Source: Urophycis tenuis
Lineage: Eukaryota > Chordata > Actinopteri > Gadiformes > Phycidae
Assembly: GCA_036785325.1 (NCBI GenBank)
Contig: JAXIVH010000016.1
Coordinates: 4,685,552-4,749,551, forward strand
Length of the DNA: 64,000 nucleotides
Reading direction: 5' to 3'
In this document: positions 47,262-57,730 of the stretch, piece after piece
Numbering within the stretch: position 1 is the first letter of the stretch
Layout: each line of letters starts with the position of its first letter
Translations under genes and position numbers: made by a program
Notes under the pieces: model-generated
Seen by the model: the letters and a program-made list of their open reading frames with translations, nothing else
The model's database searches: none
Told to the model about the DNA's origin: nothing

Positions 47262-49390
47262 TCAGATGTCCCGCCACTCATGATCTGAAAGGTCTTGGAT
47301 CAACGTGAGGACTCTGGGGTTCAAGTGCAGACGGGAGGTGCTGCTCTTCTCTACTTTCGTGCCTTTCTCAGGATTTATGGAGAAAAAGCACCTTGGGGAA
47401 TCAGAAGAAAAACAGAAAAAATGTGTTACTAATAAAGCAACTTTAACCAAAACCAACACAACAACAATAAAATATCACAAACAACTTTTTTTTTTTTTTT
47501 TTTTTACGTTGTATTGAATTGTAACAACAGAGAAAAAATTGGCTTAACAATCCAAAATGACACACCTCTGTAGGAACTCTAGGGTGGATGCCAGCTCAGA
47601 TGGATAGTGAATGTTGAAGCTGTAATAGCTTCCAAACATCATACACAGTGACGACACGAAGGAGGGGATGTTCTCTTGAACAACGGTTTTGTCAACACTG
47701 AGCATAAACCGTGTGGAAGTAAAGCAGGACCGCCCTAAAAAAGAAGGAATCACACACAAATGTAAGTGAAACGAATGGTTGTACTCCTGAAACTTTTCTG
47801 GGCACAGACAGTGAGTCAACACACACACAGACTGACTCACAGACACACTAAGACTCTTACACACACACACACACACACAGACAGACAAACACAGGATTTA
47901 TACAGTTCACAATAACAAAAACAAGCACCATGAATTCACCATGAACTCATCCAGACATAAAAAGAAACACAAACAACAAACAAAGAAACAAAATTTTACT
48001 TACCGCACACAATAATGATAGGAGTTAAGGGAAGCTTGTCCATCTGGACTTCCCCTGCCAGACAGGTGTCCTCCACAGTATGAAGCATCATCTCATCCCT
48101 CTCGTCAAAATAGGCCAGCAGCAGCAGCAGCATTTCTTTAACGTCTTCGGAGCAGCCGCTCAACTCAGCACCTCTCAACATTTTCACCCTCGTCGCAGCC
48201 TGCAGGAACTTCTTGTTTTTGCTCATGCAAACTGTACTCAAGTAGTTCAGGAGCCGTTTCCCCTTCAGATCGACATTCTGTATGAAAGTTTCTTTAAGTG
48301 CTATTCCTGTGAGCTCCTTGAAATGCACACCCATGCCAAGTTCACTGAACCAAGAGGGCCAGCCTTCCAGGAGGTATTTTATATTTTTCCCCTGGTTTAC
48401 TTGTTTACGTTGTGTGTATAATGTTGACTTCATTAATTGCTTTATCTCCTCAGGATTTGCATTAGTTTGCTGGGACATCCGCCTCAGTTTTTCTTTCTTC
48501 TCTTGCTGGCTCTCCGGGGTCTCCCCAAGGGGCAGGAATTTTACATCCCACTTGATACACCCATAGGTGTCCTGGATTGCTGCCCGTTGCTCTGGAGAGA
48601 CTTCATCTGTGTCAGAATCCTCTGTGCGACTCTTTCTTTTTCTTATTTTTGGTGTTGTAGATCTCTTAACATTTTCTATTCTATTTTGAATTTGTTTCAC
48701 AAGTGAGTGGTATCCTGAGCCTATAACATCTCCCTCTATAATGTCTTGCAAAGACTCTGGATACTTGGCCACCATTTTTTTGGCAACATCAGTTGAGGTC
48801 CGCTTACTCACTGAAGAACTTTTTTGCATCATATCACTCACAACAATGCGGACCATCTCACGTCTTAGACGAGGGCTTGGACGTTTTCCCCTCTCTAGTG
48901 TCTGAATTAGTTCTTCTGGGAACTTGCCCCATGGAACCTGGTACGTATCCACCCAGTCAACACCAGGGCTTCGACTGGTGCTGGCAGATGTTGAAGATGA
49001 ACTGCCCGGTGACATGGACTCCAGGGATGGTGGAGTTGCTGGTGATGGACAACTAGATGCGCTGCTGCTTTCAGGAGTTTGGCCTGCAGAAAAAGAAACA
49101 CAGACAGACAGACACATTATGAGAATGTTTTTGTCTTTCTATGGGCATTTACTGCATCCTAATATGCTGGAATACTTACACTTCATCTTCCACGCAGCAA
49201 GCGCTTTTCTAGCCTGAATAGGCCTCAAAGCCGTTATCAAATCACTTTCCTCAAGAAACTGAAAATCATCACTTGTTTCGATGCCGAGGGACTGCAAGGT
49301 CTCCTCCAGAATATCTTTTGATACTTCAGCAAGGTCAGGCAAGACCTCATTGATGGCACTGCGCAAAAACGTCAGCTCCAAATCTGTCAT
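47262..49390 (-). CDS. SAM-domain protein of the CACTA element (SAMD3-like; 529 aa, intact)
   Basis: Minus-strand exons 49390-49180, 49083-48004, 47734-47566 and 47391-47262 have consensus splice sites, matching phases and no stops; total 1,590 nt. Residues about 1-70 form a SAM-like helical domain (LDFQ/LEESDLITALRPIQARK region). About 71-105 is Ser/Pro-rich. Then comes the conserved WVDTYQVPWGKFPEELI, a basic segment (TTPKIRKRKSRTEDSD), a long helical region and the C-terminal TLEFLQRCFF...HLNPRVLTLIQDLS end. Fish genomes hold many such genes, often labelled sterile alpha motif domain-containing 3-like; their place inside EnSpm elements suggests an accessory transposition protein. SAM domains mediate protein or RNA binding; no activity can be read here. 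The ATG at 49390 follows a possible intron acceptor, so a 5' UTR exon is possible. Confidence 0.8.
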
Positions 49391-49482
49391 TTCTGATGAG
49401 AAAAAAGAAAAATTAGAAAAATAGCATGCAATATTTAATGTTATAAACCATTGATGTGTTTTACCAGTGCCCAAGATCGTGT

Positions 49483-51911
49483 TTATCTGGAGAAGATGCT
49501 GTGCTTCAGTGGAATCATTTGGTGTCCATTAACAATGTAGGATGTTAAAGGATAGAAATCCACCAACTCACTAATTTCAAGACACTGCAACTTGGCACCG
49601 TCTTTTTCTGCAGAGTACAGATGATACTCAGAATGATAGTCAGATTTATGTATATCCATCACAAAATATACCTCTGCATCACTTTTAATTAAAATAATGA
49701 GAAGCTCTCCAAACTCCATATTCTCATCATTTTTTGCCACAAGGAAATGCCCTTTTTTTATATGTTGTTCCTTTGTACTGTATGTCTGTGGAAACACTAG
49801 TGTTTTTTTCTGAGATGCCAAACCCACTCACTGCTTGTTTAATTGTCTCGCTGTAAAGATTTGGGTAAAATGTACAGCTGTCTTTGACATGTAGAGGCTG
49901 GCTGCTTCCAGACCCCTCTGAAACATAAGCCTGAAACATTTGATGTCTCTCAGACAAAGTAAGGCAGATGTTTTTAAAGTTTTTCAGATGCCTGGCACAT
50001 CTCTTAAAATAGCTATGCTTACTTTCGAATCGCATTGTCCACAGTCGTATCAGGGGGCCAAACTTCAAAATTAGGGCTGGATAGTGATGCAAATAATGAT
50101 GCTTTGGTCTTAATTTACACTCTGGGAACAAACACTTCCTTGATTCCAAATATTCTTGGATTATAATGTCAAGATAGGCTACCTGTGACAGAGAAATCCT
50201 TTGTGCACAAACTAGATCAACAATATCTTTAAGTTGGAGAGTTAACTGCCACACCTCATCATCAGGACTTTGTACTTTGTCACCAATTAAGACTGGCAGC
50301 AACCTCAAAAAGTTCCAGTTCTGGATTGCTTGGCCAGAAAGCTTGGGCCCCTCCTTGACAGTACACGGCTTTGTCAGCGTATCAGACCCTTTGTACTTGA
50401 ACTGAGTGATTCGCCGATTTAGAAGTGTATATGTAAACCACTTCTTTTTTTTGATAAAATATTTCAAGTACAGAGCTACATCATAGGATAACACTCCCTC
50501 AAATATGTCGTGACCCAAACAAGGTGGGAGACCAGGCTGGCAAACATGAAACGATTTCAAAGCATTGAACACAGAGTTTACCTTAATGCCTTTGATGAAC
50601 TCCCCGTCTCCAGATGCAATATCACTGACAGCTGTGTTGTAAGTTTCAGGTGTGCGTTGTGGACCACAGACATTTGGCTCATTATTTTCAAACTCACTTC
50701 GTGTAATTTCGCAGTATCTACAAAAATACTTTGAGCGACTAAAGTTCTCTGAAAACCCCCCAATGCTATGTGACCCGAGGTTGTCACCTGCAATGCAATA
50801 CAGTGCTCCTTTGATGGTTTTATTGCCCACAGAGATTCCATTCTCCTCCAAATCTTTTAAATCTTCTAACATCTCTGAGAAAAGCTTAGCACATCCAAAC
50901 TGTTTTAGGTCCTTCTCTCCACACAACAACACAAGGGACATGTGATCAGTATTTGACCGCACATGAGTAGGCAAATTTGCCAAAGAAAGATAGACAGCTA
51001 GGACTTTGTTTTTTCTTAGCAGAGCCAAGGGGATTGGCGATTTCAAATGCATCCTGATACAAAATTAGCTTCAGGCAATCTGGATTTTCAATGAAGAACT
51101 TGTTTGACTTAAAGGTTTGCCCATCATTTATGTCACTAAACTCCTGTGAGTCTGTTTCTTTACTCTGTTGTGATACTGAATTCTTCCACAACTCAGATTC
51201 TAATAAAGTGTTCAATGTTTGCTTCACTGGAATGTAGTACGCATATCTTTGTGACATGTTCTCATCGATCCCTAATGTTAGTTTTTTGGGCTCAATGTAC
51301 TTAAACATATTTTTGAATGTCTGAGCTCTTGAATATGTTGTTCTGAGTGGCCCATGATGGCAGACAGAGAATAGATCTGAATCTCTAACACAATCACAGA
51401 TTTTAGTGACGTCATCATCTGTTAGCCTCATGTCATCTTTTAAAAGTGAACTAAGTTTATTTAAAGTGTAATCCTGTCCTAACTCATGCAGATTTTGCAT
51501 CTCTTCAACAATTGTCTGTATTGTTGAAGCTGGGAGAAGGAGCTGTCCTTGCAATTTTAGATAGAATAAACAAATATTCCTGAGGAAGGTCCCACTGAAA
51601 TTCTGTGGGAGTTCAGTGTTTTCACTAGTTGATGGATCTGGTGAGATTTGGGAAGCATTCTCACATACAGCGCCATGAGACTGAGGCACTGTTTCCCTAT
51701 ACATGTCATTTATGTTTTCCACAGAACATGTTCTGTGTTTGCGTGACATATGAGCAGTGAAGGATGATTTCTTAGTGAACACGTTTTTACACCCAATTAC
51801 AGGACATGATACAGCTCGCCCTTCAACTACATGCTCTTTCAAATGGTGTAGGAGCTCTTTTACAGTATGAAACTGGCGCGTGCACAGCGAAAGGGCACAT
51901 TTCAAATCTGT
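49483..51911 (-). pseudogene. EnSpm/CACTA C2H2-transposase, near intact (two poly-A frameshifts)
   Basis: One long minus-strand exon with acceptor at 51912 (TCACAG|ATTTGAAATG). It starts with two C2H2-type fingers (CALSLCTRQFHTVKELLHH, then CPVIGCKNVFTKKSSF plus HMSRKH). The transposase region follows with GDNLGSHSIGGFSENF, YFCRYCEI, PPCLGHDIFEGVLSYD and PKHHYLHHYPALILKFGPL, then WTMRFESKHSYFKR, similar to the C-terminal half of EnSpm transposases. The frame changes at 51010-51015 (a run of six T on the plus strand) and at 49753-49759 (seven T). In each case one extra A on the coding strand explains the shift. Otherwise about 810 codons are open. It is either freshly inactivated or carries assembly errors. 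Confidence 0.72.
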
Positions 51912-51939
51912 GACAACGGCTGTAGTGTGAGGCGGTTCG

Positions 51940-52345
51940 GGAACATTGTGTATGCGGTAGAAATGAGCTTTGAAAGCAGCATAGGAGAACTTGTGATTTC
52001 AATACACAAAACTCTGTGTATATGTCATGGTATTTGACGTCCTGTACATGACCACAGACAACATATTCGTAAGCATCCAGTGACTTATAGGCTCGTAATT
52101 GCTCTCTGGTGTACACGCTTGGTTTCTCAATTAAATATGTGGCCACTGTATATTCGGCCACTTGCTAACGTCGTCAACCCACTCATTAATAGCACACGGA
52201 TCTAGAAGTCGGACACCATTTGTCAAAGTCAACTTGTTAAGGTAATATTCGCAATCTTTTGCTGACAATCCCCTTGCATAGGTTGACAAGCCGTTGATCT
52301 CCGCCGTACTTCTGTTGCCAGGCTGCGTGCGCACACGTTCTACGT
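51940..52345 (-). pseudogene. N-terminal module of a YqaJ-type transposon protein inside the CACTA 5' end
   Basis: Minus-strand frames 52334-52131 (DCEYYLNKLTLTNGVRLLDP, then VSKWPNIQWPHI) and 52161-51960 (TYLIEKPSVYTREQLRAYKS, then AYEYVVCGHVQDVKYHDI) are continuous in meaning but shifted by one base near 52145. The second block resembles N-terminal regions of fish YqaJ-nuclease genes. It could be a 5' exon of the transposase gene (no clear donor was found) or a captured fragment. No in-frame ATG was identified. Confidence 0.5.
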
Positions 52346-53989
52346 CATCATTGTTTACAAACAGTAAAAGGGTCTATAGGGAGCTGCGTAATTAACCACA
52401 GACTGTATAAACTAAAAGTAACGAAATGCCTGATAAAATAATATTATAACCTTAATGTAATCATAATACAATGCAAAAAACAGGGATCTCCCAACAGCTG
52501 TCAATCTTGTGTCGAAATGTATTTTTGACCATTACTACAGTTCTACTAGCCTATAAGTCTCAGTTCTAAACATGATTATATTGATTCTCAACTTCTTCAT
52601 AACTCGAAATCACAACATATGAATTTGTAAAATGGTAAACAGTTTATTTCAGTTATTTAAAATAAGACATATTGTAATTTTAACTATATTGCGTTGGTTC
52701 AAGTATTACAATTTTTCTATGTTTATAATACAGTAATATATAAATTATACAAGAAAATATGATCCTTTTCGCATATACTAACTGTAAAAATAACAATCAT
52801 TCATTGTTCTGTTTTTTACAATATATTGCTTTAAAATATACACTGACTCATTGTTTTTCTTTTTACGGATTTTTGATGTCATGATTTTACGGTATATTAA
52901 TGTTAATTTCACAGACATTTCTTACAGTGTACATTATCCTTTTTGTATACTTACCTGTACTATAGCCATCCAGCCATCAGGGGGCGAAATGACATGTTTG
53001 TGGGTCGATGTGGGATAACGGGAGAGAGAGGGAGAGGCTTGAAAACTCTGAGTTGGTGAGAGGAACACGATGTTACATACGCGTAGCACACGTTTATATT
53101 TCCAAGTTATTTTCTTGTAGTAAAAAGTTGATGACATATCAGCTATATGAGCTGCAAGTGTGACTGGTGCACGTCAACGTAACTTCCAGCACGGACTTTA
53201 CTATCAGCGTCAGCAGCCACGGTAACTTAAGTGTGTCCGCTAGTTAGCCCAGCTAGCAGAGCCGCAGTAGCAGTTGGCTAACGCAGTCAACGAAGCAACT
53301 GAAGTCGCCGAGGGTCGCCGGCCAGATAGCGGGTGCAGCCACGTGGGTTTGCTGACCTTCCTCTGGCTAAGAGGAACCGAGAAGCAAGCCTGTGAGGAGC
53401 GCCTGTTTTTCGTTTTCCACCCATGGACTTCGCGGACGGTCATTGCCATTCTACTGGACGTGCGTGAGTACAGTGGGGGTTTTAGCTCAGAGGAGCGAAG
53501 AGGATTCTTTCTTCAAACAGGCCTGCAACGGGGGGTTTGGAGAGAACTCTTTTCTTTTGGGTTTATTTATATTATGCCGGCTTAGTTAAGTTATGAATAT
53601 GTCAAACTAATGCACGTGTATTTGTTAATCGTCTATTGGTTTAAGCGGTGGGATATTGAACGTGGGTTGATTGTATTCCCATTGTTTTGTGAACACTGAG
53701 TATATATTTTTGATCCATCTGATAACAGTGATTCCTAGTGTCTTATATTGAAATCATTATATTTTTTTATATTATATTGAAAAATAAGTAAACATTTGAA
53801 TACTTACCTTTTTGTTTGTCTACTTACTATAACGGGGATGTGGTGATATTGTGCATATTGAAGAGTAATTAAGGGTACTGTTATTATGTATACATTTATA
53901 TAGGGAATCTAAACTAATATTGAAGTTAATAGTTGGGTTAAAGAACCTAGGGCCCTGCCCTCTATATTATTGGGGTAAAAGGGGCTACA

Positions 53990-54742
53990 TCAGTAACAGT
54001 TATCAAAGTGTTTAAGCATTTATTCATTCATTCATTCATTCATTCATTCATTCATTGTAACAACAGCATTATTCTACCCCACTAAGAAGGTCCATTTTTA
54101 AATCTGATAAACTTGTTTGGCCAGTTATGAATTAATTAATTAATTTAGAAAGAAGGCGTCTAAAATGAAAAAAAAGAAAAGAAGCCATCAGTCACAGTCC
54201 TCAAACACACCAGACTGCATTAACAAAATAATTAAACCATTAATTAACGTAGTTTAATTTAAGACATTCCCTATTCGAAATCGGCATCTTAAATCACTGT
54301 TTTCCCGCGTACCACCATCTTAAACCACTGTTTCCTTAAATGCAGTCTGACCGCTATCAAATCTCTTAGTCAACATCGAAAATGATTTATCTGTGTTGAA
54401 GTCATATTTACGATTTCCTCAAGCAAGTACAACAACTTGAACCGATAATACAAGAAAACACAAATTAATGAACCTAGTTTACTTTATGCGAAATAGAAAC
54501 ATTTAATTTGATTTGTGTCCGATGACGAGAGAGACGGAGAGAGAGAGAGCACTTTGGTAGAGAGACATAGAGTAACAATAACAGAGAGCGAGCGCCGGTC
54601 TCGATAAAGCTGTTATTAACCAGAGAAATAAAACGTTATTTCCTGATTGTTTCACAGTTGTTACATTCAGCAGGTAGCCACGCCCATGGATGGACTGCAC
54701 ACATTATCCAATGAAAAGTATTAGAGCTCTGTGCGTGAGCAT
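53990..54742. other. Intergenic sequence
   Basis: Nothing gene-like is visible. It contains the ATTC microsatellite at 54021-54057 and the first GTGAGCAT target copy at 54735-54742. Confidence 0.5.
54021..54057. repeat. (ATTC)n microsatellite
   Basis: About nine uninterrupted tetranucleotide units. Confidence 0.95.
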
Positions 54743-54826
54743 CAGGGCCGGCCCGAGGCATAAGCGAACTAAGCGGCCGCTTGGGGCCCCCCGGCAACCA
54801 GGCCCCCCCCCCCCAAAAAAACAAAT

Positions 54827-54889
<63 letters not shown>

Positions 54890-56040
54890 CCTATATATAA
54901 ATATATATTTTTTTTTTTTGTTTTTTTATTTAGTTTTCAGGAATAATTGTCATTTTTGAACCCTTGTTGTTATTGTTTTTCATTTTTAGTATTCAGTTTT
55001 GACTGTGTTAAGAAGTTGAAAACTAAAGTTAAAAGTTTTAAAAACATAAGTGGAATACTGAGGCACTTTAATAAGACATTTTATTTTTGATTACATTATT
55101 TACATTTATATTGTCTATTTTGGTTTTATTTTGTCGTTGAAGATTGCACATTGAATGCCCATTTGCAGATCTGTTCCAAGTTTAAACAAATAAATGTGTG
55201 ATTTCAGTACCCTCTAAGGTTAAAAAGACACTAGTTTGCGGTAAATAACTACTATATTAATACAAGGGTGGATTACTCTCTTAATGGGGCCCCTCAGGTA
55301 AATGTGAATTGATATATCTGAAAGCCCTCTAAATCATAAAATTCTGCTTATGAAACAATGTCTGTGTCGAACCCTGAATGTATGTAAACAATTATGGACT
55401 TGACTTTGAATCCAAAATATAGGCCTGGCCTTTAAAGTAGGCTTATAGTTTGGGGGCAGCTAAAGCCAGTGCTGTATCTGTTCGCCTGTGCAGGCCCTGC
55501 AAGTCAGGTTATAGGCTATGAATCTGAACAAATTAAGGTATTGCCCATCTCAGGGGCGGAGCGGGGGGGTGGCTTTCGGGGCTGAAGCCCCGAATCTCAC
55601 TTCAAAAGCCCCGGATCTTTTTTAAGCTTTTGAAGTTATGACAACCGAATAGTTATTGTTTCTTTCCATTAAATAGTATTGTCTTGAGCAGGCCCTGCAA
55701 CTGAAAATGTAGGCTATGAATTAGAAGGGATTTAGGATTTGCCAATGTCCAGCAGGTCACCCTAAAAGGGACTAGAATGCAGGAAATCGCATCTTAGAAA
55801 TTAAAAAAATTCTGGGGGAGAACACCCAGACCCCCCTCTGGACTAAGCCCAGGATGTTAACAAAGTCTGGCTCCACCCCTGACCCATCTCCATCTGGCCA
55901 TCCCTAAAATGAACCAGAATACAGGAAATCACATCTACTAAATTCACATTTTCTGGTGACTCCACGGTTGTGGGAGGGGGGCCCCATAAGGATTTAATCA
56001 AATTTTGTTTAGGGCCCCCAAAAGGCTAGGGCCGGCCCTG
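54743..56040. mobile_element. Non-autonomous hAT element, TSD GTGAGCAT
   Basis: Ends are CAGGGCCGGCCC and GGGCCGGCCCTG, perfect over 12 bp. The exact 8-bp duplication GTGAGCAT is at 54735-54742 and 56041-56048. Length is 1,298 bp. It contains an (AT)n array at 54830-54888 and no transposase frame. Confidence 0.94.
54830..54888. repeat. (AT)n microsatellite
   Basis: A long AT run inside the hAT element. Confidence 0.95.
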
Positions 56041-56048
56041 GTGAGCAT

Positions 56049-56225
56049 ATTCAAGAAATCGGGTCTACCACCAATTCTCCCAGCAGCAGCAGCAGCAGCA
56101 GCGGCTGCGGTGGCGGCAGCGGTGTGGCAATGATATGCGCATCAGTGCTTATATAGCCGGTTCAGTGTCACAGCACCATGGGCAGCGCTGTGTGTGTGTG
56201 TGTACAGGTGCTGCGAGATCTAGCG

Positions 56226-56265
<40 letters not shown>

Positions 56266-56286
56266 AGGTGCTGCGCAATCTAGCGC

Positions 56287-56328
<42 letters not shown>

Positions 56329-57594
56329 TGTACAGGTGCTGCGTGTACAAATCTGTCTCGTAAAAAATCATCATCATAATAATAATAATGCGTTATAATA
56401 GATTAATAGATAAGCAATACAAAAGTAACATTTGCTTGAGAAAAAGATGCGTCTCCCGTGCGGCCCTCTCTCTCTCCCCTTGGTGCCCCCCTCCCCCAAA
56501 TCCCAGTGGTATGATCGATTAGATCATTCTCAGGTGGCAGACCCCTGTGTTTACACATGGCCTCGAAAAGGCATCAAGAGTCGAGGCGGATAAGCGAAAA
56601 AAGAAGAGACAGCGAGATGATGCACGCGCGTCGATGGCAGGTAAAGTTTTAAATAAAAATGGCTAATTCTGTAACATTTAGTCCTTGTATGAATGTCTAT
56701 GCACATGCCAGGTAATGTTAACGTTACCGTTAACGTCAACAAACTAACGTTAGCTCCTGTGTTCTAAGTGTTCTGAAAGTATTAGCCAAGTTTACTTATA
56801 TAGGCCTACTGCATTTCAGGAAGTTTATTTGGCATTTGTTATGTAGCCTACATTATGCATGTGTACTGTGAACCAACGAGTATGCAATTGTGTATTCTAG
56901 TGGAAAAAGAAATGCTACAGAATATGATACTTAAAGTAATGAGTTGATGAATGGAGAACGGCTCCTGGTAACATGAATTCTGACCAAGAAACCTTGCAAC
57001 TGAACGAGATGTTAAGCCAAATTAGACGGGCATTCATCATCTTTAGTAGTTGTTCTATGCCAACATTTTCATAGGCCAAGGGGCCAAGGGCGACATCTGC
57101 AGGTGAAACCCCTCCCCCTCCCCCTCCCCTGCATGAAGAACATGATCGCAACAAGCGAACTCCAAAGACAGCGATGAAAAAATAATCTAAATATCTGTGT
57201 AAATGCGTGCATACAATCTAAAATGTTAATTGCCTAGTTCAATCAATGTAAATTGTATATTATTAGCAATATATCCATTATCAAATTGTCTGTTAAAACA
57301 AAGAGCTTGATGCACCAGGATCGGTGTTAGATGACAATGTTTATTTTAAAACTACCACAAGTAGCCTGGGCTGTGTCTTAGCCTAGGCTATGCCTAAAAC
57401 CAAAACCAGGTTAAATCACATTTCAGAATGATCATCAGCATCATACAGCAATTAGTGCGTAAATTATACAGAACATGCTTTCTACAGCAATCACAAACAC
57501 ATCAAATAAAAGCGATATAGAAAAACCAGGGGGTGCTGCAGCAACTGTCGCACCCCCACTTTCCGCACCACTGTAAACATGTAACATTTCAAGA
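56049..57594. other. Intergenic sequence with trinucleotide and GT arrays
   Basis: It includes (AGC)n at 56081-56103, the GT/minisatellite array at 56195-56327 and a C-rich tract near 57110-57130. No gene was recognised. The small open frames at 56551-57154 lack any known feature. Confidence 0.5.
56195..56327. repeat. Compound minisatellite of (GT)n and ACAGGTGCTGCG blocks
   Basis: A higher-order repeat of GTACAGGTGCTGCG, ATCTAGCGCTGT and a GT run occurs about three times. Confidence 0.9.
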
Positions 57595-57730
57595 ATAAAT
57601 GCTGAAAATTAGCAAAGCAGGAGTTCATTGAAGTGGCCTTTCAGGTGCCAAGAGGGGAGAGTCCCTGGCAGTTCAAAGGTCAACTCTGGCTAAAGCCCTG
57701 TCTACAGGTCATGCTGGGGGTTTACAGCTC

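Larger units (their letters stand above)
45813..52929. mobile_element. EnSpm/CACTA transposon, 7.1 kb, apparently full length
   Basis: It starts CACTGTAAAAAA and ends TTCTTACAGTG (inverted CACTGTAA/TTACAGTG), flanked by TA on both sides. The first and last several hundred bases are A/T-rich and non-coding, as usual for fish EnSpm ends. It carries two minus-strand genes: a spliced SAM-domain gene (47262-49390) and a C2H2-transposase (49483-51911). The sequence TACATTAT occurs on both sides (45801-45808, 52930-52937), which may be chance or part of the target. Confidence 0.82.
45629..53989. mobile_element. Solo LTR (TSD TCAG) split by the CACTA element
   Basis: The left piece is 45629-45812, beginning TGTAACCTAGTTGAAAATAA, close to the start of the 7390 LTR (TGTAACCCGGTTAAAAATAA). 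The right piece is 52930-53989, ending GGGGCTACA. TCAG is directly repeated at 45625-45628 and 53990-53993. Without the CACTA insert the LTR is about 1.24 kb. The right piece holds no gene; the open frames at 53274-53589 have no recognised domain. Confidence 0.75.

Noticed and set aside
53274..53589. 103-codon open frame in the LTR right piece
   Set aside because: Overlaps other frames, has no recognisable domain, and lies within a solo LTR.
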